Shown: positions 12,401-24,958 of the stretch, one piece after another
Numbering within the stretch: the first letter of the stretch is position 1
Layout: the number at the start of each line of letters is the position of its first letter
Assembly: GCF_037975245.1 (NCBI RefSeq)
Contig: NC_092563.1
Coordinates: forward strand, 18,033,594-18,097,593
Direction of reading: 5' to 3'
Source: Apostichopus japonicus
Lineage: Eukaryota > Echinodermata > Holothuroidea > Aspidochirotida > Stichopodidae
Length of the DNA: 64,000 nucleotides
Translations under genes and position numbers: made by a program
Notes under the pieces: model-generated
Told to the model about the DNA's origin: nothing
Database searches by the model: none
What the model saw: the letters and a program-made list of their open reading frames with translations, nothing else

Positions 12401-13640
12401 AAATTTTAGCATGAAAAAAACCTATAACATAATACTCAATACAGAAGTTGTTTAACATGCTAGATATTTCAATTGTCTGTTAAATTAAATGAATTAACTT
12501 TCCATCTAAAGTCATCCACTTGACTCGGAAAACAATGGAATGAAAAAAACGCTCATCAAAATGGCCATCTGGAAGTAAATATATATAGTGGCTGGTAGCT
12601 AGCGCTAAATTGTTCAATTACACCATTTCTGTCTAATATTAATTTTAATATATATCTATACAGACGTATGTTAGATATAAACACTTTGCCATCTTTATGG
12701 GCATTTAGAGCAACAGAGGTGATATATAAATGTACAGTAATACCTACAGTCTAATTAATTGATCAGAAGACTCAGTGTCTGGAAACTGTATTGAGAAATT
12801 AAGATGGATGGGGCAAGACAACATCTGCAATCGGCAATAATGGCGATCGAGCTCATCTGGAATTGTCGGTGTTTATGTGAAATTTAAGCTGCTAAAAGTG
12901 TTTCTTTATAGGAATTGTCTATTAATTTATCTGCTGTATTCTTTAAACTACGGTAAATAAAACTTTTTCCCTCTCAAAATAGAGGTTTGGAGGATGTGAA
13001 AGCTCCTCCCCCACACCCGCTCCCCTCCCCCTTTATTTTCAATCCCAACCACAAAGAAAAACAATTAAAAGTACTTATCAGCACAATTAACCTTGCATGT
13101 AGACCTATTACTATATAGACCTAATTTATAGACTAATATTTTCCAGCATGCACCATTTCACTTCAAATATATCACTTCTTTTACTTTGAGAAGACCTCTA
13201 GACACTCCCCACATTGGATTCTGCTTCAACAACAGCAGAACTAAACCTACGCTTTCTTAAAACACTGGAACTGCATTATGAGATTGAGACTAAGTTTGTT
13301 GTTTGTCTCATACTACTCAGCTGTGCTCCCTATTTGACCATGGGGACCCACTCTTATTAGGCCTGTGTATTCCTTGTCTGATACTCTCATTTTCAAATTT
13401 TACCAACATTCAAAAGACATTATTCTTCTGTTACATCAATTTCTTTCTCTGAACAATGTTGTGAAAGAAACATAGTTACCAAACCGTTACTAATTGCCAG
13501 ATCCAGGGAGGCTAACATCCATCCCAGCAGTTATTCACTAATGAAATTCCTTATCAAATGCATATAGCAGGGCCAGATCCAACACCTGTATAAGGCATTT
13601 TAATTGGTCCAAAATAGAGACCCAGAATCCAAGTTTAATG
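12401..13640. other. Non-coding stretch
   Basis: No gene supported. The part at about 12780-12950 is compositionally more even than its neighbours and has no repeats, which could mean conserved regulatory sequence. I have no way to test that from one genome. Confidence 0.3.
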
Positions 13641-13715
13641 ATCATTGTCATCATCATCATAATCATCATTATCATCATAATCATCATCATCATCACCATC
13701 ACCATCATCATCACT
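13641..13715. repeat. (CAT)n trinucleotide repeat
   Basis: An impure run of TCA/CAT units with AAT and ACC interruptions. It explains the methionine/isoleucine-rich reading frame on the minus strand, which is not a gene. Confidence 0.9.
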
Positions 13716-13860
13716 AACCCTGTCCCATTTGCCACCAGTGACTCCTATTATTAAAGGTCCTAACGTTTCGTTTTCTTTTCTTTATACCAGGGCTTTAAAG
13801 ATCCATTGAAACTAAGAATATTAAACTTTCCATTAGTTTATATGATTATGAACATTTCCA

Positions 13861-13915
13861 CCCCCCTCCCTCCTACCCCCCTCCCTCCTACCCCCCTCCC
13901 AATCCCTCCCATCCC
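13861..13915. repeat. C-rich 15-bp tandem repeat
   Basis: Units of CCCCCTCCCTCCTA repeat about 2.5 times and then degrade into CCCTCCCATCC. The strand is almost pure pyrimidine, so i-motif/G-quadruplex structure is possible. Confidence 0.8.
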
Positions 13916-14269
13916 TACTCAACTCAATTCCACAGCTTCCAGGTCTAGCTGGGAACTAGTTCATGTTTTCTGCCTAGCTTAGATTGCGTCAGATGCTGTG
14001 CAAAAGATAAACGGCTGTTCATTTAAACATGCACTTCTCCCCCAATTTTTTTTTTGCTACATCCCATACAGGCTCTGAACAGCAAATATGACTGCTTTTT
14101 ATCTCATGGTTGTCCAAATGTTATTGAATATATATCTACACCAATAGAAATCCGACTGGAGAATGATAATTTTGATAGCACAAACAATAATTACTACACA
14201 TGTTTGATATTGCAATCATCTTTACTTTTAGTTTTTTGTTTCTAAATTTCTTTTCTTAATATATATAGT

Positions 14270-14336
14270 TTTTTTAATTATGTAATTTACTGTTTTTTAT
14301 TAATATATATTATTATTTATTATTATATATTATATA

Positions 14337-14372
<36 letters not shown>

Positions 14373-14373
14373 G
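14270..14373. repeat. AT-rich microsatellite
   Basis: Degenerate TATTA/TTTA units pass into a clean (TA)n run ending at about 14372. Confidence 0.9.
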
Positions 14374-17107
14374 CACCCTGGCAACATTATTCCTTGAGTT
14401 GACGGGACAGCCACTCTTTGTTGAAATTGTCAAAGATTATTCCATTTCTACTATTTCAGAAGACAGTTCATGGATTTTTAAAACAAACAAAATCCTGCAT
14501 TCAATAGAACTATATACGATACACTTTGAGCTCCTGTGTTGTTGGTCGCTATAGGCAGCAATCACAGCAGCAATCTACAGACTGAAAAATTAATCTGCTG
14601 TCTGAAGAGCCACCACATGATGCCAAGAAAAGTTCCACAGCACAACACAGCCAGAAAAAAGTGCAGTGACCCAAACAAGTTAAGCCACTAGGTAAACATT
14701 AGCCAACGGAATGTAATATTTACCCTGAAAATTGGGGACACATTCAAGAATAGCTTTCTCTGTTTCTTTTGGCCCAGTCTACAGCCTGAGGAATAAATTG
14801 CCCAGAGGGGAATTGGAAGGCTTTCCAAAAATTGTTGGCACCTTTTAGGAAAAAGAACCAAAGCCTCAATCACCGATTCAAGCATTGGAAGTCGACATTT
14901 TAAGAAAATAACCGAACTGTCTCATGTAAAAAGATCGTGATTTCAAGTTTGTGATTTTTTTTTTTTTCCGGTATTCACCCATTCTATAGTTGGTTTATTT
15001 TGTTGAATACATTGTGGGGGAAGTTAGTAACTAAATTAGCTAGATCCTACTCAAGCTCCCTGGGGGCGATGTTCGTCGTCTGTCGTCGTCGGAAGAGTGC
15101 AGACGAACTCTTTTTTTTTCACAGGGGGTTACTGCACTATTTACTTTTTCCCTGTCTGTTAATGTTGAGGGAAATGTAAGGACCTGCATTTGCATGCGAT
15201 GGCTGTCAGGTGATTATGTGGTTGACGAGAACGGAATCCGCTGCGCATAGCATGAGGGCGGTAACATGCACATGCTGGGGACTGGATCAGCGTTAAATAC
15301 GTACCGAAAACGATAACAGCAAATGATGCCAGCAACAACAAAAAACAGAACAAAAGAAGACCGCTTAGAAGAAATGATGAAAATGTCAAACATACAGGAA
15401 TGTAGGTCACATGAAGGTTTAAAGATGTGCTGCTCGTAAAACCAATGGGCAATTCGTTTTATCCTGGTCATGTTTTACTGGGTCGTATATTGTCAGGCCT
15501 GACGACAAGGGGAGGTCAGGTGATCGGGTCTGGGGTCAATTGGGGAGGGGGGAGGGTACAGAGTTGATATGGGATATAAAGGAAAATGTATTATCCTGTG
15601 CCCATGTATTTATGAAGAATTCAGAGTGGATGAGGGGAGGGAGGGGGTCCTTGGTGACATAATTTTCATTGGATACCAACCTTGCTTTGAAAGTTGTTTG
15701 AGATCATGATATTTACAAGCTCAACAGTTTCAAAACTTTAAAAAAAAAAAAAAAGGAGGGGTGTTAGAGTAGAGAGAGGGTCATCAATGATTGGCTGGGT
15801 ATATTGTAATTGTTGCTCAGACAATTGAATTATGAAGTCAGAATCTTTTAAAAGTATGAGGTGACCGTAGGGGAAGGGGGGGCATGGGATATAATTCATC
15901 TGCCCTCAAATTATGGAAACGCAAGCCAAAAGTGGGATATATCCTAGCTGTTGCTGAATGCTGTTTTTTGTTCCTGTGGGTAACTTAGTAATCAGAGGAT
16001 TATTTTAATCAAAATCAAAACTACAGTATGAAATGTTTCCCTGAAAGGAAATGAGGGCGGTATTGAAGACTCCGAGATCTGATGAATTGGAACCGCTTAA
16101 GCTCTGTGACAGGGGTTCTACTGGTATTGCATAAGGTTTGCATATAAATATACATTTTTGAGCAGTCGAATGAGAACGTTATTTCAGAACACATAAAAAA
16201 TATTTGTGTACCTTATACGTCTTCTGCGGTGCATGCAGTTTTATTTTCTTTATAGATATATTTCTCATGTTAGTTTTTATTTAAAGCCCCTATCAAATAA
16301 TGGTACTAACCAAAGCTTCAATACATGGACTATTGTACAGGGGATTAAGAATTCCTGTATCAAACACAACATATTTTAACATTTAAGGACATATTTACTA
16401 CATAATATCAAGATTTACTTTTAATTTCATAGTACCCGTACAATTTTAATGTTCCTTTGATAAGTTAATTCTACCTGTTGCATGTTTTTTTTTTAACCTT
16501 GACAAAACAAGTGCAGACCCTACGATTTGAGTACTCGCAACCTGTCTGAGAAATGACGGTTTCCGTCCCTTGTAGTCAGCTCTGACTACTGTACAGCTTT
16601 TCTGTAAGTTGCTGTGTCAGAGGAATCTAACCGACATAACAATTACTAATTCCTGACTTTGCAATCCACATTTCAGTCATTGCCATCTTTGCAATCCGTG
16701 GGTCCCCCTTCACAATTTTGCAAGTTCGGTATAACGAATGACTCCATAGTTTTCCCTTTTTTTCGGGAAACCGAAAACAAAACAAAAGGAAGTAAGAAGG
16801 AAGGGAGGTAGGAATATCCATTATGTGTTAACTGTTAGGCCTTCCTGTAACATGAATTTATCCCATATGTGACCTAAAGCCTGTGTTGGATGATATGGAG
16901 ATCCCATCAGTATTAACCTTATACCTTTTATGTTAGGAAGGAGATGGATTGCAGGTTTGGTCATGCATGATGCCTCACAGGAAATCCTTTAAATCTCTAT
17001 TGGCTTATTCACAGTTGTTAACTTAGGACCATATATATCTTAAACATGAAATGTATTACCACTATCACCTAGGATTTGAATATTCATTTTCATGTTCCCA
17101 TTGCTTT
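14374..17107. other. Non-coding stretch
   Basis: No gene I can support. A perfect 8-bp inverted repeat with a 2-nt spacer (GTAGTCAG, CT, CTGACTAC) lies at about 16575-16592. A minus-strand frame at 15452-15305 encodes one very hydrophobic segment and stops at a GTACGT donor-like site, but has no partner exon. Confidence 0.35.
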
Positions 17108-17111
17108 TTAA

Positions 17112-17475
17112 AGGCATTGAAGACTCGCCCCAAACCGCGTGCTGCCATCTGAAAAAGTTAACTTTCTGTGGCTTGCAAGTGACGTTTTGTTCGTGTCGCT
17201 ACAAAATGCAGACAGTAATGAAACGTGATACCTTAATTGTTATCTTTAGCTGGACCTGAGATGTCCATCGCTGTATCGTTTGTATACTGTGCTGTGGGTA
17301 TTGACCGCAGCTGTATGTATTGACTGTACACTAGTGTCTAATTACCGACAGTAGCAAGCTGTGTGTGTATTTTCTGGGATCGATGGTGGTGTTTAACACT
17401 TCTGTTACACCTCATTCGAAACTATGTCAAATTACAGGCATTAGACGTTTCTTTTTGCGCGAGTCTTCACACCCT
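17112..17475. mobile_element. TTAA-flanked MITE, copy 1
   Basis: A 364-bp element bounded by TTAA on both sides (17108-17111, 17476-17479). Its ends form an inverted repeat: AGGCATTGAAGACTCGC at the left, and the right end reverse-complemented reads AGGGTGTGAAGACTCGC. A second full copy in opposite orientation lies at 25897-26253. TTAA targets are used by the piggyBac and Kolobok superfamilies; the AGG termini fit Kolobok-type elements better. It has no coding capacity and is mobilised, if at all, in trans. Confidence 0.85.
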
Positions 17476-17959
17476 TTAAGTCGTGTAGGACAGTTTTTCT
17501 GACAAATTATTTACGAAGGCAAAAACAGAAAAAAGTATTTTTAAACTCCTTTCCAGTTTCCCCTCTCGTACATATCACCTGTTTTTGGACATCGCAATAT
17601 GCTGATCCTTAATTATTTTTTTTCTTGTGAAAAATACTTTTTTCAAAAAAGTTTGTGTAAGAGTCTCCTGCTTTTGGTTTTTTTTCTCTCGACTCGTCAT
17701 TTCCTCCTGCCCCTCTCCCTCTTCCCTAATTTTCAAATGAAGAAAGAGGTCATTTGATATTTCAAAGACAATAAGGGTGAGAGCATTGTAAAATTTGCAG
17801 AAAATCTCATGTTTGGAAACTTGAAAGTGGATCTCATACTTGCAGTATGGATGCCTTGCATTCACACTGTTGAGTGGAGGTCAAAGGGCATTTCAGGTTA
17901 GTAGAGGTCACTTGTGGGGTCACTGGTCACACTCACTCATCCAAGATTGCACGATTCCA
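17476..17959. other. Non-coding stretch
   Basis: No gene supported. The minus-strand frame at 17575-17865 is lysine/glutamate-rich with no recognisable family. Confidence 0.3.
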
Positions 17960-18175
17960 ACAGTCATTACTGGGGCCCAATGGTACCCTTCATCTGTACA
18001 GCACCCTAGTTATGGGAAATCCCACACACAATCCAGCGCACACAATTCTGTATACGAGTCACCTTGCAGGTCCTGGTTTACACACCTGGGTGAATACAAC
18101 GATTTAAGTTATAGTAAGTGCCTTGCCCAAAGGGAACAATGTAATGATCCAGCCAGGACTTACAAGTTCATAATT
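17960..18175. repeat. Degenerate dispersed repeat (SINE-like)
   Basis: The blocks 'TTTACACACCTGGGTGAA', 'AAGTGCCTTGCCCAAAGG' and 'GATCCAGCCAGGACTTACAAG' occur in the order seen in a repeat type common in marine invertebrate genomes. The last block resembles the decayed B-box end of a tRNA-derived SINE read on the other strand. The 119-codon plus-strand frame across it is therefore not taken as a gene. Recognition is from memory of the motif order, not from a search. Confidence 0.4.
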
Positions 18176-19957
18176 ACCTTATCACTAATTGACCACTGAA
18201 CTTTTTTTTTGGGGGGGGGGGTTGGTAGGTGGGGATATGAAGGTTATAGAGGATTTTGCATTGTAATGCTGAGATGGGGATAAAAAATACATAACGCAAA
18301 TAAATTCTTTCTAAGTGTGGCGCAAAATTTTGCTTTAGGGTAATCTTCTTTTCCAGGCTTCATAAAGATATAGGAGCAAGTCAGAAGGGGGGTAGAAACC
18401 GGACCATTGACCCACTTAAAGAACCCGCTTCATGATGACGAGGGTGTAACTAACGCTCTTGACTCCAAGCCTCGGGAAGATTTGCATCCAAGGACAGATC
18501 TGATGGTTGGTCAAAGAAAGGAAGATGAGTCAAAATCACAAGAGTAACTTGATCTTACTAACCTCTTAAAAAGAGATGAATCTACATTTTCACAGTGTTT
18601 CTCCCTTCATGAATATTCATAAATTTGTCCATCGATACTAGCATAAGTTACTTTACGGCATCGTTGTTTCCTTTCGGATCGTTTCAGATTGGAGGAGAAA
18701 AGAAAAAAACCCAAAGGTTTGATAACATTTTTGAAAACCTAATGACTTTCTCAAGTGTTCCATTTGTATTTCAATTATTTTGGTTCAGACTTTTGTAGGA
18801 TTTATGTTAAGTGACATAACTTTGAGAATAAACAGTTTTTTTGCCTACATATTTATCAGTTGTAAAGTGTGGAACCAAGTTTTACTTTGGGATGTCGAGT
18901 GTGATGTACCCCGATCACTTTACTTTTAGCTATAGTTTTCCGATGTTATATATTCCAGAACTACCGACAGAAGTCAAGATATGCGCACATTGATATGTAA
19001 CGATAAACAGGTTGCAAATGTTACACATAGGGCCCCACATGTAGCAACAGCTAATAGGTAGCTTATAAGAGGTGAGGAGGGGTGCAAAACTGGGCACAGG
19101 AGAGGGTGTGATAAGTGCATGCAATGAGACTGATCACTAAATCAGCCTTGAGAAACATGAAACATCTATTTGCAATCACAATCCTTTAATCCACTAAAGA
19201 TTATATAAATATTTAATTTGTGGTACAACCCACCATGTGGAGGGGAGGATTTGGGATAGCTAGGGTGCGGATGGTGGGGGAGTGGGGGATGATGGTGGCT
19301 TGGAAGTGGGGAATGATAAGCAAAACGGATCCGCCCTACGTGCATATTTCAAACGTAAAACTACCAGCTCTCAATCAAAGGGGTTAAAATATCAACATTT
19401 TTGCTATCTGAGGATATTTTTCGTGCAGTAAAATGAGAGGTCAGTGGTAATTCATCCAGGTATGCCCTGTAGCCCCCAATTCCCTACATCCTTCCCCCAT
19501 TACCATATATCCCTCTCCACCACCATGTACCACATCCCTTCCCCCACTCTGTAGGCTTAACTGTTATTTAATATTACTCATTGGTTATTTAATAGTACTT
19601 ATTGAGGTCAAGACTTCCCTGGCATGGGCCATGGTTTGACCATTAATCTTGTTTACAAACACTGGACACGGTGGTTTGGTTCGAATTTTGCCTTTAATCC
19701 ATCGCTTAATTGCAAATGGAGCAAAATTCAGGCCAACATAATGTATCATGGTAATTGTGTCTTTCTTTACTACACATAGTACCGAACAAAAGATTGCAGC
19801 TAATAGGGATCGGTTAGGTTTGGTTTATGATTAGTAGAAGTTGAATGGGATAATGAAGTTTTAAAGAGCTGAGGTTCATCAGTTTTATATCAAATAATAC
19901 ACAGACCATGAGGTCTGTTCCTTGGAACTATAGCATCCTCTGATCTCCATGCCCCTA
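18176..19957. other. Non-coding stretch
   Basis: Unremarkable AT-rich sequence with a G run at about 18211-18221 and a G-rich patch near 19255-19310. No gene supported. Confidence 0.35.
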
Positions 19958-19965
19958 CCCCCACC

Positions 19966-20320
19966 CAGTGGCGTAGCTAGAGGTTTTGGCGCCCGGGTGC
20001 AAGAGTAAAAAATTGCGCCCCCCCCCACTACTGAAAGAAAAACTGCACGCGAAGCGCTAACATTTTTATATTTTTCAGGCAAGTCATTACAGCCCCCCTC
20101 CCCCCCCCCCTAAATCAAATTGTGGAAATGGACTGAAAAAAAATCACAATCTGATTCTTATGAGTAACTGGAAAATATACATGCCTGACGACATACATCA
20201 ATTTCGTCATGTTTTTCTAAAAAAGTGCTTATTTTTTACTCTCATTCTCCAATTTCAGCGATCCCTAAACCCTTCGCCCAGGGCACGTGCCCTCCCTTGA
20301 CCCCCCTAGCTATGCCACTG
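19966..20320. mobile_element. Non-autonomous hAT-like MITE, intact
   Basis: A 355-bp element starting CAGTGGCGTAGCTAG. Its right end reverse-complements to CAGTGGCATAGCTAG. A perfect 8-bp target duplication CCCCCACC sits at 19958-19965 and 20321-20328. The CAGTGGCGTAGC terminus and 8-bp duplication are classic hAT features. The interior has C runs and no transposase. Confidence 0.9.
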
Positions 20321-20328
20321 CCCCCACC

Positions 20329-22430
20329 CACCCCTTGGTTTTTGTCAAACCTACCCACTTTTTCTGAGCTCAACTGTGCTGTACATTCATTTTCACATAC
20401 CGTATAATTAGTGTTGTAAAGCCTAACAGTAATCACAGCCTTGTATATTAACAGGATTAGGTGCAGAGTTCTTTCACCATTAATTGGAAACAGCCATAAA
20501 TCACATTAAATGGCCCGGTTGGTGGGAATACGAATCTTAGACATAATGTCCTTGAATGATTCTAAAAAAAGAAAAGCAGAATATGTTTGAGTCTCATTTA
20601 CTTGGAACGAAATCAAATTTGGGAAATCCTGTCTGCGGAAATCTCAGACTGGGTTCAAACATATGACCTGCAATTTACATTGGTTTCATTTGGTTCCTTG
20701 TTTATGGCTGCTGATTTTTTTTTTTCCTCCTAATTTTTTTTTTTTAATTCACGGCTCGAGAATACGAGGGTGTGATCAAAACTGATTAAAATCAATGTTG
20801 TCATGTTTTATTGATCCGTACGTGTCTATCATTTGATAACATTACGACGCAGGCAGAAGGCAAATGTGACCATGGGTTTCTGTAAGGTTCATTAGCTTCC
20901 AAATTATTTTCCTACACAGAAAAATAAAACTGACAATGACAAAATAGAAAGCAGTTATAAAAAAAAGAGATGTTAGACAAAAGAAGACAAAGAAAAGGAA
21001 GAAGGAACAGAATTTCAGGTATGTTAAATAGTTCCATTACAACCACAACGAAGAAAAGAGGAGGATACTGTCAGAGTCAATCCAATTTATACTTATGGTT
21101 TAAGCATAATTTGACATTTGTTGGATATCATCTTTGTTTGCCAACTGGAACTGAGAGAAGTAAAGGGAGAATGTGGGGGATGGAGGGGGGGTGGGAGGGG
21201 AGGGAGGGGAAGGGAAGGGAAGGGGAAAAGAGGAGATATTCCATCTCTCCTACTATGTCTAATGCATAACATTTACACAAATTTACCAGGTGATGCATCC
21301 TAATGTTTACAATCGGTACCAAAAACAAAGCCCTATAGATCTGTCAAAAAGCTGCAGCTTGCATGAAGAAATTGATCTTCAGATATTCAACATTTAGATT
21401 TTGCATTGAAAACTATCATTTCAAGGAAGTTTGGAATATAATATAACTAAAGTTAGATTTTTGATATTCCAAAGAATTTTTTTTTTTTCAGAGGAGTCAA
21501 CCAGTTCCTACTTTTAGTTAAATGGCTGGCCGCTCTGCTACTGAACATCGCATGAGTGAAAGAGACTAGGTGAGAGAGAGAGAACCGAACATTAAATATG
21601 TAAGTGTGATATAGCAGTATAGTGATTGCATATTAAACCATGTTGCCCAGCATATATCCTTGATGTGATGTGATGAGCTGTTTTGTTTTGAATTTTTCAT
21701 AGCCTCCATCTCTGTGATTAGGTCAAAGTTTTTTCAGAAAGTTTATTGACCTGATTTGTGTGATTATTTTACCACACAATAGTACCAAAAAAAAAACAAA
21801 AAAAATCTTTAGACTATGTGAAATTGAATGTCATAATATAAGGCTCAATGGTCATTTCCAAAAAAGAGAAAAGTGCTACAGGAATGCAACATGCACTAAT
21901 AATGGTGGTCTTCACTTTTCAATGTAATCTTGTAACTGAAAATGGCTAGCCCTAGATTCCATGAATTAGTAATTCTTTGATTGAAAAGGAACTTGCATCA
22001 AATTAGGGAGTAAAAGCAACTCCCTGGTTAAATTAACATGATGTATTTATAATAATAATAATAATCAAAATATGACAAAGTATATACACTAGCCATTTCC
22101 ACATTTTTTTGTTACTCCATTATAGCTAACATTTCATAAACAATTGGGTACAGATCCAAGCTGTGCACGTTGACCCAGCGAATAAACTTTTTCGGCAATC
22201 ACGAAATATGTCAGTCACATGGGGCTATGCCCCCAATAATTTTCACCGCAGTGATTAAATTTCACACATTCAGTGCGCCACCACCGGACGAAAATTTCAA
22301 CCGCTATTGGGCATTAGTCTGGGTCCTTCCCTCCCTCCATCTATCCTATCCTACCCTGCCCCCCTCCCCTCCCCAATCACAAACCTGTGTCAAGGTATCT
22401 GCACAATTGGTCATCCAGCATACAGCAACA
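20329..22430. other. Non-coding stretch with purine-rich tract
   Basis: No gene I can support. 21165-21237 is a G/A-rich tract of GGGA/GGGGAA units. A segment at 21492-21569 has a strong acceptor and a GTGAGA donor, but every frame contains a stop. Confidence 0.35.
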
Positions 22431-22438
22431 TCTCAGGG

Positions 22439-23140
22439 GGTTACATCTCTATGTTCCGACGTCTCTATGTTCCGACGTCTCTATGTTCCGACGTCTCTAT
22501 GTTCCGAAGTCTCTTTGTTCCGACAAATTGTTTGGACTCTAATTTTTTGTGACCCAATTTTTTTCGGACCCCATTCTTTTTGGACCCAATTTTTTTGGAC
22601 CAAAATTTGTTCGGACCGAATTTTTTTCAGGCCCAATTTTTGTTCACCCAATTTTTTTATGGACCCAATTTTTTTATGGACCCAATTGTTTTGGACCTAA
22701 TTTTTGTGGACCCAATTTTTGGGGACCCATTTTTTTTCGGACCTTATTTTTTTGGGACCCAACTTTGGGTCACAAAAGAATGGAGTCCAAAAAAAATTGG
22801 GTCCCAAAAAATTTGGTCCAAAAAAATATCAATTTGGTCCAAAAGAATTGGGTCTCCAAAAAATATTGGGTCCAAAAAAATTTTGGTCCAAAAAGATATT
22901 GGGTCAAAAAAAATGGGGTCCGAATAAGATATTGGGTCCAAAAAAATGGGTTCGAAAAAATTGGGTCCAAAACAATTTGGGTACAATAAAAATGGAGTCC
23001 GAAAAAAAATTGGGTCACAAATGGGGTCCGAATAAAATTTGGTCAAAAAAAATTAGAGTCCAAACAATTTGTCGGAACATAGAGACGTCGGAACATAGAG
23101 ACGTCGGAACATAGAGACGTCGGAACATAGGGATGTCACC
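22439..23140. mobile_element. Foldback transposon with tandem-repeat arms (TU-like)
   Basis: A 702-bp near-complete palindrome flanked by a perfect 8-bp direct repeat TCTCAGGG (22431-22438, 23141-23148). Termini are GGTTACATCTCTATG and, reverse-complemented from the right, GGTGACATCCCTATG. Each arm has two zones. The outer zone is a 16-bp tandem unit (TCTCTATGTTCCGACG), five copies on the left (22446-22525) and four on the right (23071-23134). The inner zone is a degenerate 15-20 bp unit of GGACCCAA plus a T run, about 15 copies left and 18 right, meeting near 22765. There is no transposase. This modular build, with 8-bp duplication and tandem-repeat outer arms, matches the sea urchin TU foldback elements as I know them, though those use about 15-bp units. 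The long frames on both strands here are repeat translations, not genes. Confidence 0.9.
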
Positions 23141-23148
23141 TCTCAGGG

Positions 23149-24740
23149 ACTAACTTCCATGTGCATCTGGAGCAAAAAACAGTTCAGAAATTTACTGGCA
23201 GTTTTACTGAGCAAATTGAGGGCAGCATTGTTGACCTTTTGTCAGAGCCGTATCGGCTCTGCCTTTTGTGTGTAAATTTCACTCTTAGCTTGTTCTGTTA
23301 TTTCTTGTTTTTTTTCCTTTCTTTTTGGCATGGCGAGTGAGAAGTTTTTAGTCTTATCTGATATGACTATTGATGTAAGCGAGTAGTTTTTTATCAAATC
23401 ACAAAAACTGTCTTATTTGATTAACTGATTTTCTGATTAACACTGATCAGCCGAATGTTGATCTTTTTCACTATTATTATTATTATTTCTGTCTTTGTGT
23501 CTCTAGTGTTTCTACACCAATTTTTCTTTTTTTTTCCAGGGGCTCCCGAGATAACAAATGTTTTCCCATACATTGATTTAATTTCCATTTTCAAGGAAAA
23601 GTTGAAAAAAAAAAACCTTGGGATAATATCAACCTTGCAGATAATATATTGTTTTGTTCAGTTGTAGATGGATGCTTACATATGATTGGCTGGTTTCACA
23701 GACAGCAGGAATGATGCCAGCTTGAGCAGAGAGTGAGAGAACAGACACACACCTAATATTCGGGTCATGGTCAAGAAGAGTGAGGGGGAAAAAGAACCTT
23801 GGACTTAGCCCTGGTTCCTTGGCAAGAGGTCATTGACAAGCGCTCAGTCACTTGAGAGAAACCTTGCATTCATCGTCTTGTGCCTTGGCATTAGAAAAAA
23901 ATCCTTTATCTGCTTTCTTCCACACCTCTAGTTAGTTGCCAAGGTTGTCTCTGCCTCCAGAAGTATTACAACCATGGCACAGTTCAATCACCTTGTTTGT
24001 TACCCGAAATAGATGATGTTTTGGTCCACAGACTTTGAAAAACCTTGAAAGAGGCAAAGCAGAGTCTGGTTAATCAAGTTTCGACTGCAGACAGGGAAAA
24101 AGGAAAAAAGTATGGTAGAGGTGAAAAACCTTGGAGTTATTCAAATGAAGGTAATACAATGTCAGCAGACAGAATGCTTTCATGCAGAAAGATTCTCGTG
24201 GCAGATATGGAAAGGGGAAAAGAAATCAAATCAAATGTGTTTTGTCAGTACTGTCTGCATGCTAATGTGTGACATCCCATTTGAAATACCATCATAACGT
24301 TTCAGTACAGCAGATTCTGAAGTTTTCATTTTTGTCAGTTTTTTTTTTTTTGGCTATTAAAATTCAGAACATTTGTATTACTGTCTATCCTTGAATGTGC
24401 CACTCATCCCCCCCCTTGTCCCCCGACCATGGTTCTTTGGAGCCTGCCACACACTGCCCAATTGATGGCAGCTTGACTCAACTGAACCATTGTAACCAGA
24501 CAGCATGGTGGATGAGTGCAGCTGCGTGTTTTTTATGTGTGTGTGCAGCATGGTGTATGTATGTGCGACTGATCAAGATTTACCAGTTTGAAGTGGTGTC
24601 TCACAGCATATAGCAATTTCCTGGATGGGTACGTGTTGACATCATGTGGGGGTTCAGAACCAAGAACTGCCAGTGCACAGTATTAGCAAATGTAACAAAT
24701 CATGTGACCTTAACAAGCACCGGTGATACGAAGTGTGCGC
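23149..24740. other. Non-coding stretch with one small hairpin
   Basis: Contains the hairpin AGAGCC-GTATC-GGCTCT at about 23246-23262 and no supportable gene. Confidence 0.35.
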
Positions 24741-24748
24741 TTAGCAGT

Positions 24749-24958
24749 CGGTCAGTCTGGGTGTGGGGTGTCAGTCTGGGTGTGGGGGGTCAGTCTGGGT
24801 GTGGGGGGTCAGTCGGGTTGTGAGGGGTCAGTCGGGGGGTCAGCCTGGGTGTGGGGGGTCAGTCGGGCTGTGGGGGGTCAGTCGGGGGTTCAGCCTTGGT
24901 GTGGGGGTCAGCCTGGATGTGGGGGGTCATCGGGTTTGTGGGGTCAGTCAGGGTGGTG
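24749..24958. repeat. G-rich minisatellite, about 20-bp unit
   Basis: Roughly ten units of GTCAGTCTGGGTGTGGGGG, with indels and some truncated units. Reading frames through it give repetitive Gly/Val/Trp/Ser protein and are not genes. Several G runs per unit on the plus strand make G-quadruplex formation likely. Confidence 0.9.

Noticed and set aside
17840-18199. 119-codon plus-strand frame
   Set aside because: It overlaps a degenerate dispersed repeat (TGCCTTGCCCAA and TACACCTGGGTG blocks) and shows no protein family.
21492-21569. Segment with strong poly-T acceptor and GTGAGA donor
   Set aside because: Stops occur in all three phases before the donor, so it is not an internal coding exon; a non-coding exon cannot be excluded.
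22170-22989. Long plus-strand frames (up to 176 codons) rich in Phe/Gly/Pro/Asn
   Set aside because: They translate the degenerate GGACCCAATTTTT repeat of the foldback element; similar frames occur on both strands.
23246-23275. GC hairpin followed by a T-rich stretch, like a bacterial terminator
   Set aside because: The window is eukaryotic, so a rho-independent terminator has no meaning here.
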